In this document: positions 55,417-64,000 of the stretch, piece by piece | Layout: the number at the start of each line of letters is the position of its first letter | How positions within the stretch are numbered: position 1 is the first letter of the stretch | Assembly (NCBI GenBank): GCA_050014095.1 | Contig: JBEKDZ010000002.1 | Location: 186,001-250,000 of the forward strand | Reading direction: 5' to 3' | DNA: 64,000 bases | DNA from: RBG-13-51-18 sp050014095 | GTDB lineage: Bacteria > Chloroflexota > Dehalococcoidia > Dehalococcoidales > RBG-16-60-22 | Position numbers and translations under genes: made by a program | The notes under the pieces: generated by a model | The model's database searches: none | What the model was told of the DNA's origin: nothing | Seen by the model: only the letters and a program-made list of their open reading frames with translations

Positions 55417-55624
55417 ACAGGCAGTTTTTACTTCCAATGCATTGGTTTTTGAGTGTGGGGGAATACCCCAATGAAATAAGGGGGTTATCATGGTTGTAGG
55501 TATAGTTAGGCAGGAGTAGCCTAATAATAGGGCTAAATTAGATAGAATTGCCCATACTATACGTATTTATAAATAAATGGGGAAATAAAGCAACCGGACC
55601 CTAGCTACTTCCGGAGGGCCGAAA

Positions 55625-57127
55625 ATGAGTTATAAAAATAATAAAAAGGGATTGCAGGTTAATAAACACCTACGCTATATCATCGTGCTCATGGCAGTAT
55701 GCGCATTTATCTACTATTTGCCTGTCATCAGCGGTCGCCTTGGCTGGATAAGCGCGCAAAACTCCCTTAATAGCCTTCATGATTTATACGGTATTGATTT
55801 CTTGGGTCTGGTATTCTTCGCGCCGGTGGTATATTCAGCTTACGCGCTCGGCGTTATACCGGCGATTTTAACAGCATTTGTATCTATGTTAATCCTGCTG
55901 CCCCATGCCATACTTATAGATACCTATCCTAATGCGCTATTCAAACCTACAGCTTTCGTCATCATCTTAAGCGCGGTAGGCGCCGTGGTCGCTATGCTGC
56001 AAACCAGCGAGCAACAGCACCGCCAGAGGATTAAGGAGATGAAATGTCTTTATGACATCGGTAAAGCGGCATGGGATAGCAACTCGATAGATGAGTTCAT
56101 CGGTAAAGCGGTGACGATTATCCCGCTGGCAACGCAAACCCCGGAGGAAACCAGGGTCAGCATCACCTTTCATGACCAGGTATATAAAAGTCCAAGTTTT
56201 GAAAAATTCCCCAATAAAATTGTCGAGAACCTGGTCGTCAACGGTGAAGTAGTCGGCGTTGTAGAAATTTACTCTACCGGCGACATCCCCTATCTAAAGA
56301 AGAAGAATTACCTGCTGAAGACCCTGGCAGAGCGAATCGGCGGGGCTATCCGGCAGGTAGAGTTGGAGCAATCGCTCCGCGGCTATTACGAGCAGCTCGA
56401 AAAAGAGGTGGATATCCGTACCAAAGACCTGGAGCAGGTGCAAGAGAAGCTCATCCGGTCCGAACGTCTGGCGGCTGTTGGTGAGCTGGCTTCAGGGGTG
56501 GGGCACGAGCTGCGTAATCCGTTAAATGTAATCAGGAATTGCGCCTATCTACTTAACATGGCGCTGACGGAAAAAAGCGATGAAGAGGCGGCTAATACAC
56601 TAAAGGTGCTGGATAAACAAATCGATATCGCTAATAAAATAGTCACCGACCTGTTGGATTTTACCCGCATTAAGCCGCCGTCACAGGTCAGGGCTAACCT
56701 TAAGAACTTAATCGAGGAAAGCCTATCATGGATAACCGTTCCGGAACAAATAAGCATCAATTTGAATTTAAACGGTCACGCAAAAACGATAAGGACCGAC
56801 CCCGAACAGATGAGCCGGGTGTTTTCTAATCTAATATCTAATGCCGTGCAGGCAATGAACGGGAAAGATGGAGAAGTGAACATCAGCACTGATGCCGATG
56901 ATGAGTATCTCTCGGTTATCTTCCAGGACACCGGCTGCGGCATACCAGAGGAAAATTTACAAAAAATCTTCGAACCGCTTTTCACTACCAAACCGAAAGG
57001 TATCGGTCTGGGCCTGGCTATTTCTAAAAGGCTGGTGGAACAAAACGGCGGGAAAATCGAGGTGGCGAGCCAGGTGGGCAAAGGGGCAACCTTCACCGTA
57101 AAATTACCAATTGAGCAAAGGAGTTGA
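55625..57127 (+). CDS. Membrane sensor histidine kinase
   Basis: 500 aa. Three or four N-terminal helices (to about residue 125), a GAF/PAS-like region, a coiled coil, HisKA with phospho-His in VGHELRNPLN, and an HATPase domain (FSNLISNAVQAM, DTGCGIP, GIGLGLAISKRLV). It begins 208 bases after the archaellum cluster; AATACCCCAATG-type small hairpins lie between. Confidence 0.92.
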   Translation: MSYKNNKKGLQVNKHLRYIIVLMAVCAFIYYLPVISGRLGWISAQNSLNSLHDLYGIDFLGLVFFAPVVYSAYALGVIPAILTAFVSMLILLPHAILIDTYPNALFKPTAFVIILSAVGAVVAMLQTSEQQHRQRIKEMKCLYDIGKAAWDSNSIDEFIGKAVTIIPLATQTPEETRVSITFHDQVYKSPSFEKFPNKIVENLVVNGEVVGVVEIYSTGDIPYLKKKNYLLKTLAERIGGAIRQVELEQSLRGYYEQLEKEVDIRTKDLEQVQEKLIRSERLAAVGELASGVGHELRNPLNVIRNCAYLLNMALTEKSDEEAANTLKVLDKQIDIANKIVTDLLDFTRIKPPSQVRANLKNLIEESLSWITVPEQISINLNLNGHAKTIRTDPEQMSRVFSNLISNAVQAMNGKDGEVNISTDADDEYLSVIFQDTGCGIPEENLQKIFEPLFTTKPKGIGLGLAISKRLVEQNGGKIEVASQVGKGATFTVKLPIEQRS

Positions 57128-57134
57128 ATCCAAA

Positions 57135-57881
57135 ATGAACGATAAACCGACAATCCTCGTAGTTGATGATAATCAGGACCTGCTGGAAACATTCGCCATG
57201 ATTTTAAAACGTCGTGGCTATGAAGTTCAGACAGCGGTTAATGGCTCATCCGCCGTCAATAAATTTAAAGAACAGCAATTCGATGTTACGCTCATGGATA
57301 TCGTAATGCCGGAAATGAACGGCGTGGACGCTTTTAAGAAAATTAAGGAGATACAGCCTGAAGCGCCGATAATACTAATGACCGCTTATTCCGACGATGA
57401 GCTGATTCAGAGTGCAAAAGATGAGGGCGTCCGCCAGATAATCCATAAGCCGATACGCATCGACCAGCTTATCGATTTAATTAACGAGGTTGCCGGCGAC
57501 CAGCCGATTCTCGTCGTGGATGACGACGCTGATATCTGCGAAACTTTGACGAAAATCCTGGAACAACAGGGATACAACGTGCTAACCGCCAGCAGCGGTG
57601 AAGAGGCGGTTTCAATGTCCAAAAAAAAGACCTGCCAGATGGCTTTTATCGATGTCAAGCTGCCGAATATCGACGGATTGGAAACACTCCTACAATTAAA
57701 AGAAATCAATCCAGATATCATCGTCATTATGATGACGGGCTTCCGCAACGAGGTTAAAGAAGCGCTGGATAAAGCTCAGGCAGCATCCGCCATAACCTGT
57801 CTTTATAAACCCTTCGACCCTGCCGAGGCAGCTAAGCTGGCTCGAAAGACGATTGAAAAGAAACATCGTTCAGGTAAGTAG
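57135..57881 (+). CDS. Tandem-receiver response regulator without output domain
   Basis: 248 aa. Two CheY-like domains, each with an acceptor Asp (VTLMDIVMPEMNG; MAFIDVKLPNIDG) and conserved Lys (HKPIR; YKPF). AAAGGAG precedes ATG 57135. It is probably a phosphorelay or stand-alone adaptor for the adjacent kinases. The next gene follows directly. Confidence 0.9.
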   Translation: MNDKPTILVVDDNQDLLETFAMILKRRGYEVQTAVNGSSAVNKFKEQQFDVTLMDIVMPEMNGVDAFKKIKEIQPEAPIILMTAYSDDELIQSAKDEGVRQIIHKPIRIDQLIDLINEVAGDQPILVVDDDADICETLTKILEQQGYNVLTASSGEEAVSMSKKKTCQMAFIDVKLPNIDGLETLLQLKEINPDIIVIMMTGFRNEVKEALDKAQAASAITCLYKPFDPAEAAKLARKTIEKKHRSGK

Positions 57882-59498
57882 ATGAAAGCTAAAGAAAGTA
57901 TACTGGTGGTGGATGATGACCTTGATTTTCTGGTTATCATCCAGCAGATACTGGAAAAAAAGGGATATAAAATCAGCACCGTCCCCACGGCGGGGGAGGC
58001 AATATCTCTGTTGAAGGAGCATTTCTATAATGCGGCTATCCTGGATATCAGCCTGCCCGATGCCGACGGCACGGATCTGCTTTCGAAGGTAATCGAACTA
58101 CATCCGGAGATAATCGCGATAATGCTAACGGGTCACTCCTCGATAACCAATGCCGTGGAGTCTTTGAACCGGGGCGCTTTTTCATATCTAGAAAAGCCGC
58201 TGGATCCGGAGAATCTTCTTACGGTAATCAATCGCGGCATGGAGAAGCAGCGTCTCGTTTTTGAAAACCGCCAGCTGATGGATGAGCTGGAACGGCACAA
58301 TCGCATCACCAATACCCTCCTAAGCATCTCGCAGACGGTGGCGCAGACGCTAGACCTCCAGAAAATAATCGACTCCGCTCTGGAAAAGGTAACGGAGTGT
58401 ACCGGCCTGGAGGCGAGCTTCATTTACCTGCGGGATAAAGATACCTTGAAGTTGAAAGGCCACCACGGATTATCCATCCAAACGGCGGCGGACATGCCTC
58501 AAAAGCTGTCAACTACTTCCGGGATATTCAGTAATTTAATGGAGCAGTCCGGACCTATTATTATCAAAGACCTGAAAAAAGCCAAAGAGGCAGACCTCAA
58601 ATTCCTGAATGATTTTGGCTACCGCTCGTTTGCCGGAGTGCCCCTAACGATTCTGGGTGAGAATATTGGTCTTCTGGGAATAGCCACCGATTTTAACCAG
58701 AGTTTTAACCCTAATAACCTGGAGCTACTTACCGGAATCGGCAGGGAAATTGCTATCGCAGTAAGGAACGCCCAGCTTTATGAGGATGCCTCCAGCGCCA
58801 GAGCTTTGCGGGAGCTCGATGCCATGCGTACTGAGTTTCTCGCCAATGTATCACATGAGCTGCGTACCCCTCTGGCGGTGATAAAGGGTTCGGCCAATAG
58901 CCTGCTGCAGCCGGATGTAATCTTCGATGAGCAAACACGGCGGGAGTTTCTGGTATCTATCGATAAAGATGCCGATACGCTCACCCGCCTGGTGGACGAC
59001 CTGCTGATGGTTTCACGGCTTGAAGCTAACGCCCTGGAGGTAAGGAAAAAGCAGCATAGGCTTAACGAAGTGATATCAGCTATTAAAGATAGATTGGATA
59101 ATCTAACCATTAAGCACCACCTGCATATCAATATACAGGACGATATGCCGCCGGTAAATATCGATGAAGGACGTATCGGTGAGGTACTTACCAATCTCGT
59201 CGAAAACGCGGTGAAGTTTTCCGAGGATAATACCCATATCTACATTCGAGCGACTTATAAAAACAAAGATGTGATAATCAGTGTCGCCGATGAAGGTATC
59301 GGTATTTCTCCGGAGCTGCACCAGAAAATATTCGAGCGATTTTTCCAGGGGGACGGTCGCAAGGCCGGAAGGAGAAAGGGGACAGGTCTGGGGCTAGCCA
59401 TCTGCCAGGGCATCATCGAGGCTCATGGGGGTAAAATCTGGGTGGAAAGTAAACCTGGTCAAGGGGCGAAATTCAGCTTCAGTCTGCCGGGCAAGTAA
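57882..59498 (+). CDS. Receiver-GAF-histidine kinase hybrid
   Basis: 538 aa. N-terminal receiver (AAILDISLPDADG, EKPLDPEN), a GAF domain at about residues 150-305 (ASFIYLRDKDTLKLKG), HisKA with FLANVSHELRTPLAVIKGS, and HATPase (NLVENAVKFSEDN, GTGLGLAIC). No membrane helices, so it is cytoplasmic. It is directly followed by an OmpR regulator. Confidence 0.93.
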   Translation: MKAKESILVVDDDLDFLVIIQQILEKKGYKISTVPTAGEAISLLKEHFYNAAILDISLPDADGTDLLSKVIELHPEIIAIMLTGHSSITNAVESLNRGAFSYLEKPLDPENLLTVINRGMEKQRLVFENRQLMDELERHNRITNTLLSISQTVAQTLDLQKIIDSALEKVTECTGLEASFIYLRDKDTLKLKGHHGLSIQTAADMPQKLSTTSGIFSNLMEQSGPIIIKDLKKAKEADLKFLNDFGYRSFAGVPLTILGENIGLLGIATDFNQSFNPNNLELLTGIGREIAIAVRNAQLYEDASSARALRELDAMRTEFLANVSHELRTPLAVIKGSANSLLQPDVIFDEQTRREFLVSIDKDADTLTRLVDDLLMVSRLEANALEVRKKQHRLNEVISAIKDRLDNLTIKHHLHINIQDDMPPVNIDEGRIGEVLTNLVENAVKFSEDNTHIYIRATYKNKDVIISVADEGIGISPELHQKIFERFFQGDGRKAGRRKGTGLGLAICQGIIEAHGGKIWVESKPGQGAKFSFSLPGK

Positions 59499-59511
59499 AG
59501 GGGGAACAACT

Positions 59512-60216
59512 ATGGACAAAAAAAGTATCCTCATCGTGGACGATGACCCAGCGATACTAAGACTGTTGAGTACGAACCTCAAAGCACGTGGCTATGAGAT
59601 TTTCACCTCCACCAACGGCGAAGAATCGCTGGAAGCCGTCCAAAAAGACTTTATTGATTTAATTATCCTCGACCTGATGATGCCCAAGATAGACGGCGTG
59701 GAGGTATGCCGCCGCATCAGGGAGTGGTCGGATGTGCCCATCATCATCCTTAGCGCCCGCGGCGACGAGAATGACAAAGTGAAGTGCCTTGAGCTGGGCG
59801 CCGACGATTATCTGACGAAGCCCTTCGGCATCGCCGAACTGATGGCGAGAATCAAGACCGCTTTCCGGCACCGCGGCGATCCCACCGTTGCGCCAGCCCA
59901 GTCTATATTTGCCTACGACGGACTGGAAATCAACTTCGCCAAGCGGCGCGTAACGGTCAACGGCAAGGAGATAACGCTTACCCCCACGGAGTTCGCCCTG
60001 CTCCAGCACCTGGCGGTAAATTCGGATAAAGTGCTCACCCATAACATGCTGCTGCAAAGTGTCTGGGGCAACGAATATTCATCGGAAAAGGAATACCTGC
60101 GGGTGTTTGTAGGACGTTTACGCCGTAAGTTGGAACCCGACCCCAAAAATCCCCGCTATATACAAACTATCCCCGGGGTGGGTTATCATATGGCAACCAC
60201 AGCAACAACCGCCTAG
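59512..60216 (+). CDS. OmpR-family response regulator
   Basis: 234 aa. Receiver with Asp in LIILDLMMPKIDG and Lys in YLTKPF, then a winged-helix DNA-binding domain (LTPTEFALLQHLAVNSDKVL, YLRVFVGRLRRKLEPD). ATG 59512 is preferred over an in-frame extension overlapping the upstream kinase. Last gene of the signalling block. Confidence 0.94.
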   Translation: MDKKSILIVDDDPAILRLLSTNLKARGYEIFTSTNGEESLEAVQKDFIDLIILDLMMPKIDGVEVCRRIREWSDVPIIILSARGDENDKVKCLELGADDYLTKPFGIAELMARIKTAFRHRGDPTVAPAQSIFAYDGLEINFAKRRVTVNGKEITLTPTEFALLQHLAVNSDKVLTHNMLLQSVWGNEYSSEKEYLRVFVGRLRRKLEPDPKNPRYIQTIPGVGYHMATTATTA

Positions 60217-60239
60217 CGGCTATATTATTCAATGACATC

Positions 60240-60270
60240 GAAGGGGGGCTTAAAAAGCCCCCCTTTTTTG
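60240..60270 (+). terminator. Intrinsic terminator after the signalling block
   Basis: AAGGGGGGCTT / AAGCCCCCC with TTTTTT, 24 bases after the OmpR gene. Confidence 0.85.
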
Positions 60271-60274
60271 TTCT

Positions 60275-60463
60275 TTAGAATTTAGGACCCAATCCGGCCT
60301 GCCGGCATAATTCATTAGCTGTGATTCTGTCAAATACACGGTGCCTTTTTACCGGTAATATTTTTTTACCATTAGTGTAAATAGAGTGTTTTTTACCTTC
60401 ACGTAATAAAGAGAAACCATTATCCTTTAAGTATTTCAATAAGTCGCGACGTTTAACCGACAA
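60275..60463 (-). CDS. hicA: HicA-like mRNA interferase toxin
   Basis: 62 aa. Double-stranded-RNA-binding-like fold with the catalytic His in REGKKHSIYTNG. It lies one base after the HicB gene. Confidence 0.88.
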   Translation of the reverse strand: MSVKRRDLLKYLKDNGFSLLREGKKHSIYTNGKKILPVKRHRVFDRITANELCRQAGLGPKF

Positions 60464-60464
60464 G

Positions 60465-60683
60465 TTACGCCTCTACAGGTAACTGCTCAAGCAAGTCGCC
60501 GCCTATAGGAATTTCACGTCCCTGCTGCTTATAGGCCAATATCATCTCCTCCAGCGCATCTCGAAGCATCTGGCGGCATTCTTCTATAGTTTTTCCCTCG
60601 GTAATTACCTCCGGCCATTCAACCAGTTGTCCCATATATCCAGCGTCAACTTTAGTATATTTTGCCGTATAGCTTCTCACCAT
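60465..60683 (-). CDS. hicB: HicB-like antitoxin
   Basis: 72 aa. Pattern MGQLVEWPEVITEGKTIEEC fits the HicB antitoxin core. GAGGAGG sits about 8 bases before ATG 60683; ATGs at 60689 and 60716 are in frame. No separate DNA-binding domain is visible. Confidence 0.82.
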   Translation of the reverse strand: MVRSYTAKYTKVDAGYMGQLVEWPEVITEGKTIEECRQMLRDALEEMILAYKQQGREIPIGGDLLEQLPVEA

Positions 60684-60809
60684 AGTCATTACCTCCTCAC
60701 CAAGGCATAACATCATTATATCACACGCTTATTTCCTTTTGTTGATTAAGACATCGCTTTAAGAGTAAAATCAGTTAAACAATTTGCCATATACTGAAAG
60801 GAGCAATTC

Positions 60810-61586
60810 ATGAACGCCAAAGAAATGGAAGCTAAAATTAAAGCCCTGGAAAAGAAGGTGGGTCTCTTAGAAGACGTTAATGAGGTTAAAAGGCTGCAGC
60901 GCGTCTATAGTTATTACGTCATGCACATGATGCGCGATGAAATAGCCGATTGCTTTGCTGATGACCCAGATGTAACCCTGCACTGGCTGGAAGGCACCTG
61001 GAAGGGCAAGAAAGGCGTCAACCGCTATTTCGGCGTCGGTACGGATAGACCGGAGCCGCCCCCCGGCTTCCTGCACCAGGTAATGCCTATCGCCGGCGTG
61101 GTTGACGTCGACCCTGACGGGAAACATGCTAAAGGACGCTGGTACTCCTTCGGCGGGGTCGCCGTTCCCAATCAAGAGACCGGTAAGACCAACCCCTCCA
61201 TCGTCGGCGGCTTATATGAAATCGAATATATCAAGCAAAACGGCGTCTGGAAAATGTGGAAGGTGGACTGGATTATCCCCTTGAGCATTAGAATCCCTGC
61301 GGAGTCATGGACGACGGTAGAAGCCCTGGGTAAAATGATTGAAAATTTCAAAGGACCGGAAGCCGACATCCCAGCTATAAAAGGCGACCCTCGGTTCGTT
61401 TCCGGCTACATTTTCCCCTTCCACTATAAACACCCCGTCACCGGCAAGCCGACCTCGGAAGGTAAGAAAAACGCCAGGCTTCTATCCAACGTTAAAACCG
61501 CGGCAAAAATCGCTAAATCTACGTTGGCAACCAAGCCTAAAACAAAATCCAAAGCTAAATCAAAACCTAAATCTAAAAAGAAATAG
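60810..61586 (+). CDS. NTF2/SnoaL-like protein with lysine-rich tail
   Basis: 258 aa. A coiled-coil start (EAKIKALEKKVGLLED), then an NTF2-like core (EVKRLQRVYSYYVMHMMRDE, GVWKMWKVDWIIP). The last 40 residues are almost only Lys, Ala, Thr, Ser and Pro. AAAGGAG precedes ATG 60810. Possibly an enzyme or binding protein for a small ligand; no catalytic site is certain. Confidence 0.75.
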   Translation: MNAKEMEAKIKALEKKVGLLEDVNEVKRLQRVYSYYVMHMMRDEIADCFADDPDVTLHWLEGTWKGKKGVNRYFGVGTDRPEPPPGFLHQVMPIAGVVDVDPDGKHAKGRWYSFGGVAVPNQETGKTNPSIVGGLYEIEYIKQNGVWKMWKVDWIIPLSIRIPAESWTTVEALGKMIENFKGPEADIPAIKGDPRFVSGYIFPFHYKHPVTGKPTSEGKKNARLLSNVKTAAKIAKSTLATKPKTKSKAKSKPKSKKK

Positions 61587-61622
61587 TCCCGTCTTTCCAC
61601 AGGCTTTAAGGAGTAATAAACG

Positions 61623-62096
61623 ATGGCAGCGAAAACGAAGTATGGAAAGTGCATTCATACCAAGGAGCTAATCAAGAAAATACCGTATTACGGCGGCAAG
61701 TCAATCGTGGCGCACGACGGCGAGTTGGACGCGGATTGCAGCATCGGCTACCACTGCATCGCCAAGCCGATGTCCTTCGACCATGTTCACTCCCACGACT
61801 TCCCGGAGATGCTTTGCTTCATCGGCGGGAACCCGCTGGATATTACCGACTTCGGGGCAGAAATTGAATTTACGCTGGGCGGGGAAAAGCATAAGATTAA
61901 TAAGCCGGCGGTGGTCTCCATCCCGGGCGGGGTGGAACACTGTCCAATCGTCTTCACTAAAGTTACCAAACCCCTCATCTTCCTGGAGATATCGCTAACG
62001 CGTATCTGGCGACCGAGCGGCCCCCCGCCGAAAAAGAAGCCTACTGTTTTAAAGAAAACGCCGCCGAAGACCGTGAAAAGGAGTAAAAATGGCTGA
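61623..62096 (+). CDS. Cupin-like protein 1 with lysine-rich tail
   Basis: 157 aa. Beta-barrel-like core with His in FDHVHSHDFPEMLCF and GVEHCP; these could form a metal site. It is related to the next two genes. C-terminal Pro/Lys tail (KKKPTVLKKTPPKTVKRSK). Confidence 0.72.
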   Translation: MAAKTKYGKCIHTKELIKKIPYYGGKSIVAHDGELDADCSIGYHCIAKPMSFDHVHSHDFPEMLCFIGGNPLDITDFGAEIEFTLGGEKHKINKPAVVSIPGGVEHCPIVFTKVTKPLIFLEISLTRIWRPSGPPPKKKPTVLKKTPPKTVKRSKNG

Positions 62097-62577
62097 ATCC
62101 AAGCACAGTAAATATATCGTCTACGAGCCTCCGCAGCCAAAGCCCGGCGATAAGCCCTTCCCGCAGCCCAAGCGCCTGGTGGAAGCGCGGGCGAAAGGCA
62201 ACTATTTCGATGGCACCTGGATGTTCGCCCTGGATAATCGAATCGCCGCAGGCGCTTTTTACACCAACTGCGTCTGGCTCTGGAAAAAACACGGGGCTGA
62301 ACCGCTGGAAATCGAGATAGCCCACACCCATAACTTTGATGAGACGCTGGGGTTCATCGGGACGGTGCCTGATAAACCGCATGAGTTGGGTGGGGAAATA
62401 GACCTCTGGCTGGAAGACGAAAAGTTCACTATTACCAAAAGCTGCCTGATTTACGTCCCCCGCGGCATGCAGCACCTGCCGCTGACCCTTAAGAGAATCG
62501 ACTATCCTATTTTCTTCTGGACCGCCGGCAACGGCACCGATTATACCAGATCGTCCGGTGATGAGGAATTCATTTAA
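62089..62577 (+). CDS. Cupin-like protein 2
   Basis: 162 aa, overlaps the previous gene by 8 bases. Same fold pattern (AHTHNFDETLGFIGT, VPRGMQHLPLTL). It lacks the lysine-rich tail, but keeps the His residues of the candidate metal site. Confidence 0.72.
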   Translation: MAESKHSKYIVYEPPQPKPGDKPFPQPKRLVEARAKGNYFDGTWMFALDNRIAAGAFYTNCVWLWKKHGAEPLEIEIAHTHNFDETLGFIGTVPDKPHELGGEIDLWLEDEKFTITKSCLIYVPRGMQHLPLTLKRIDYPIFFWTAGNGTDYTRSSGDEEFI

Positions 62578-62590
62578 AAAGGAGACTGAT

Positions 62591-63103
62591 ATGGATAAAA
62601 CCAAATACGGCAAGCATATCTTGAGGAACGCTTTTAAAAAGCACCACCAGTTGGAAGGACTTTCCGCCAGCGGCGACGAGATGAATGCCGACTGTATCGT
62701 GACGCACCACGTTTTTTACAAGCCGGAATATGTCCTCAAAGAGTCGCACTTCCATGACGATTTCATGCAGATTCTGTGCTTCCTGGGGACGAACCCCAAG
62801 AACGTCCGCGATTTCGGCGGGGCAGTCATCGAGCTTTGCCTGGGTAAGGAAGAGGAAAAGCATATCATCGATTCACCGGTAATCGTCCCTATTCCTAAAG
62901 GACTATCTCATGGGCCGCTCTATTTCAAAAAGCTCCCCAAGCCCGTTATCTTCCTGGAGATAATGCTGACGCGGAAATACCATAGCAACCTGCCGCCTCC
63001 GAAAACCGCGACCAAAGCGAAACCTGCGGTAAAAGCCAAAGCCAAGCCAGCAGCTAAAGCTAAAACCGCCAAGCCAAAAACCAAGGCAAAAACGAAGAAA
63101 TAG
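62591..63103 (+). CDS. Cupin-like protein 3 with lysine/alanine-rich tail
   Basis: 170 aa. ATG 62591 behind AAAGGAG is preferred over an ATG at 62558. Core motifs ESHFHDDFMQILCFLG and GLSHGP match the two upstream paralogues; the tail (KAKPAVKAKAKPAAKAK) resembles histone-like or wall-binding tails. Confidence 0.72.
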   Translation: MDKTKYGKHILRNAFKKHHQLEGLSASGDEMNADCIVTHHVFYKPEYVLKESHFHDDFMQILCFLGTNPKNVRDFGGAVIELCLGKEEEKHIIDSPVIVPIPKGLSHGPLYFKKLPKPVIFLEIMLTRKYHSNLPPPKTATKAKPAVKAKAKPAAKAKTAKPKTKAKTKK

Positions 63104-63298
63104 ATGGAGAAACAATTTATTATTTGAGTTATAGTTATGTAAACTAGCGCATTATTTGTTGTGTTTTTTACCTTTGCCCTGTTCCGCCATATCATTAATA
63201 AGATATTTATCTTATCATTATCCCCGTTTATGCACTGTTTATCGACCCGATGTTAGTCTTATACAGGAAATTGAAGCAATCACTTTAAGGAGATTAAC

Positions 63299-63709
63299 AT
63301 GAGGCCGAAAACGAAAATCCTCACGATTAGCCATGACCAGTCATTGGTAACTCTGCTCCAGAGAGAGCTTAATGATGGTAATTATGAAATAGTCTGCACC
63401 GAGCATACCGGCATCCAGCTCAAGGATGTCGTCGACGCAGAATGCCCGGAGTTCATTATCCTGGATATCGTTATGCCTTCCCTGGATGGCATCGGCATCT
63501 GCCTGCAGCTCCGCCAATGGACACAGACCCCCATAATGATGTTAAGCACCTGGGGCGCCGACGATAATACCGTTAGAGGACTCAATCTTAGTTGTGATAG
63601 CTACCTGACCGAGCCTTTCGGGATGGATATACTGAAAAAGCGGATAGAGGCTACGCTAAACCGCACCGCTCTTGAACTATCAACCAAAATCCAGATAAGC
63701 AATAACTGA
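63299..63709 (+). CDS. Stand-alone divergent receiver domain
   Basis: 136 aa. Acceptor Asp in IILDIVMPSLDG is kept, but the conserved Lys is replaced by Glu (YLTEPF, normally YLTKPF) and the acidic pocket is ISHD. Closest in sequence style to the 59512 regulator, without its DNA-binding domain. Function unclear; upstream 195 bases hold nothing else I recognise. Confidence 0.85.
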   Translation: MRPKTKILTISHDQSLVTLLQRELNDGNYEIVCTEHTGIQLKDVVDAECPEFIILDIVMPSLDGIGICLQLRQWTQTPIMMLSTWGADDNTVRGLNLSCDSYLTEPFGMDILKKRIEATLNRTALELSTKIQISNN

Positions 63710-63737
63710 TACCGATAAAGAAAATATAACAGGGTTT

Positions 63738-63772
63738 TTAAGGGCTTAGTATCGACTAAGCCCTTAATTTTT
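63738..63772 (+). terminator. Intrinsic terminator after the receiver gene
   Basis: A perfect 13-bp stem TTAAGGGCTTAGT / ACTAAGCCCTTAA with ATCG loop and a T-run. Confidence 0.9.
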
Positions 63773-63894
63773 ACAAGTTTTCTCCTAGTACTAAATGGGT
63801 GCTAACACCCTTGTCTAATGTTTATGTTTTGTTTACACCTTTGCCCTTTCTGTTTATGTCTTATTTCCCACCGCAGCTATAAGCTGAAGATGCT

Positions 63895-64000
63895 ATGAAA
63901 AGAGTGATATTCTTTCTCGTATTAGCAGCTTTGCTGCTGATTCCCTTGGCAATTGGCTACGCTCATGAGAGGGCCAACGCGGCCGAATTGGGCATGACTA
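63895..64000 (+). CDS. N-terminus of a secreted protein, cut by window end
   Basis: 35 codons are visible. A signal peptide (MKRVIFFLVLAALLLIPLAI then GYAHERANA) is clear; the rest is outside the window. No family can be named. Confidence 0.65.
   Translation, partial: MKRVIFFLVLAALLLIPLAIGYAHERANAAELGMT

Overview
The window (about 50% GC, fully bacterial housekeeping content) looks like a Dehalococcoidia-type Chloroflexota chromosome, probably from a metagenome. This is inferred from the rpsB-tsf-pyrH-frr-uppS-cdsA order, the split trp operon with a second trpB, T-box leaders, many short palindromic dispersed repeats and the gene styles. No rRNA is present to settle taxonomy.

Layout. 1-2067: the end of a radical SAM/SPASM protein overlapping a membrane protein that ends in a striking Cys-Ala tail. 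2057-7231: rsmG, then the translation/lipid operon rpsB-tsf-pyrH-frr-uppS-cdsA. 7432-8172: ZIP metal transporter. 8297-16960: a complete tryptophan operon (trpE-G-D-C-F-B-A plus trpB2) behind a tRNA-Trp T-box leader whose specifier TGG can be read. 17226-18356: HtrA-like lipoprotein protease. 18452-26519 (minus strand): ileS with its own Ile T-box, then jag, yidC, a beta-propeller protein, yidD, rnpA, rpmH, rpsR, ssb and rpsF. 26683: tRNA-Asp. 27070-32828: peptide/nickel-type ABC transporter (binding protein, two permeases, two ATPases). 32860-35142: HtpX, LemA and a zinc-ribbon protein. 35315-43947: accessory metabolism: a TPP enzyme, a type-B carboxylesterase, a three-subunit molybdopterin oxidoreductase and a zinc alcohol dehydrogenase.

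The most remarkable region is 45912-55416: a gene cluster for an archaellum, the rotary filament of Archaea, on a bacterial contig. It holds two archaellins with archaeal-type class III signal peptides, three small pseudopilin-like ArlF/ArlG-type proteins (one with a large extra domain), the membrane platform ArlJ, a small coiled-coil protein, an ArlC/D/E-like acidic protein, the KaiC-like ATPase ArlH, the motor ATPase ArlI and an unrecognised acidic protein. No prepilin/archaellin peptidase lies in the window. It is followed at once by a two-component signalling block (55625-60216: histidine kinase, tandem-receiver protein, receiver-GAF-kinase, OmpR regulator). It is preceded by a divergent LuxR-type regulator whose receiver lacks the phospho-acceptor Asp. 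Together these suggest a regulated motility or surface-filament module.

The right end (60275-64000) holds a HicA/HicB toxin-antitoxin pair, an NTF2/SnoaL-like protein and three small cupin-like paralogues, two of them (and the NTF2-like protein) with lysine-rich tails. After these come an isolated divergent receiver and the start of a secreted protein cut by the window edge. Non-coding DNA carries several repeat families: a MITE-like element in three copies, REP-like palindromes inside the trp operon and elsewhere, and one repeat translated in frame inside trpE.
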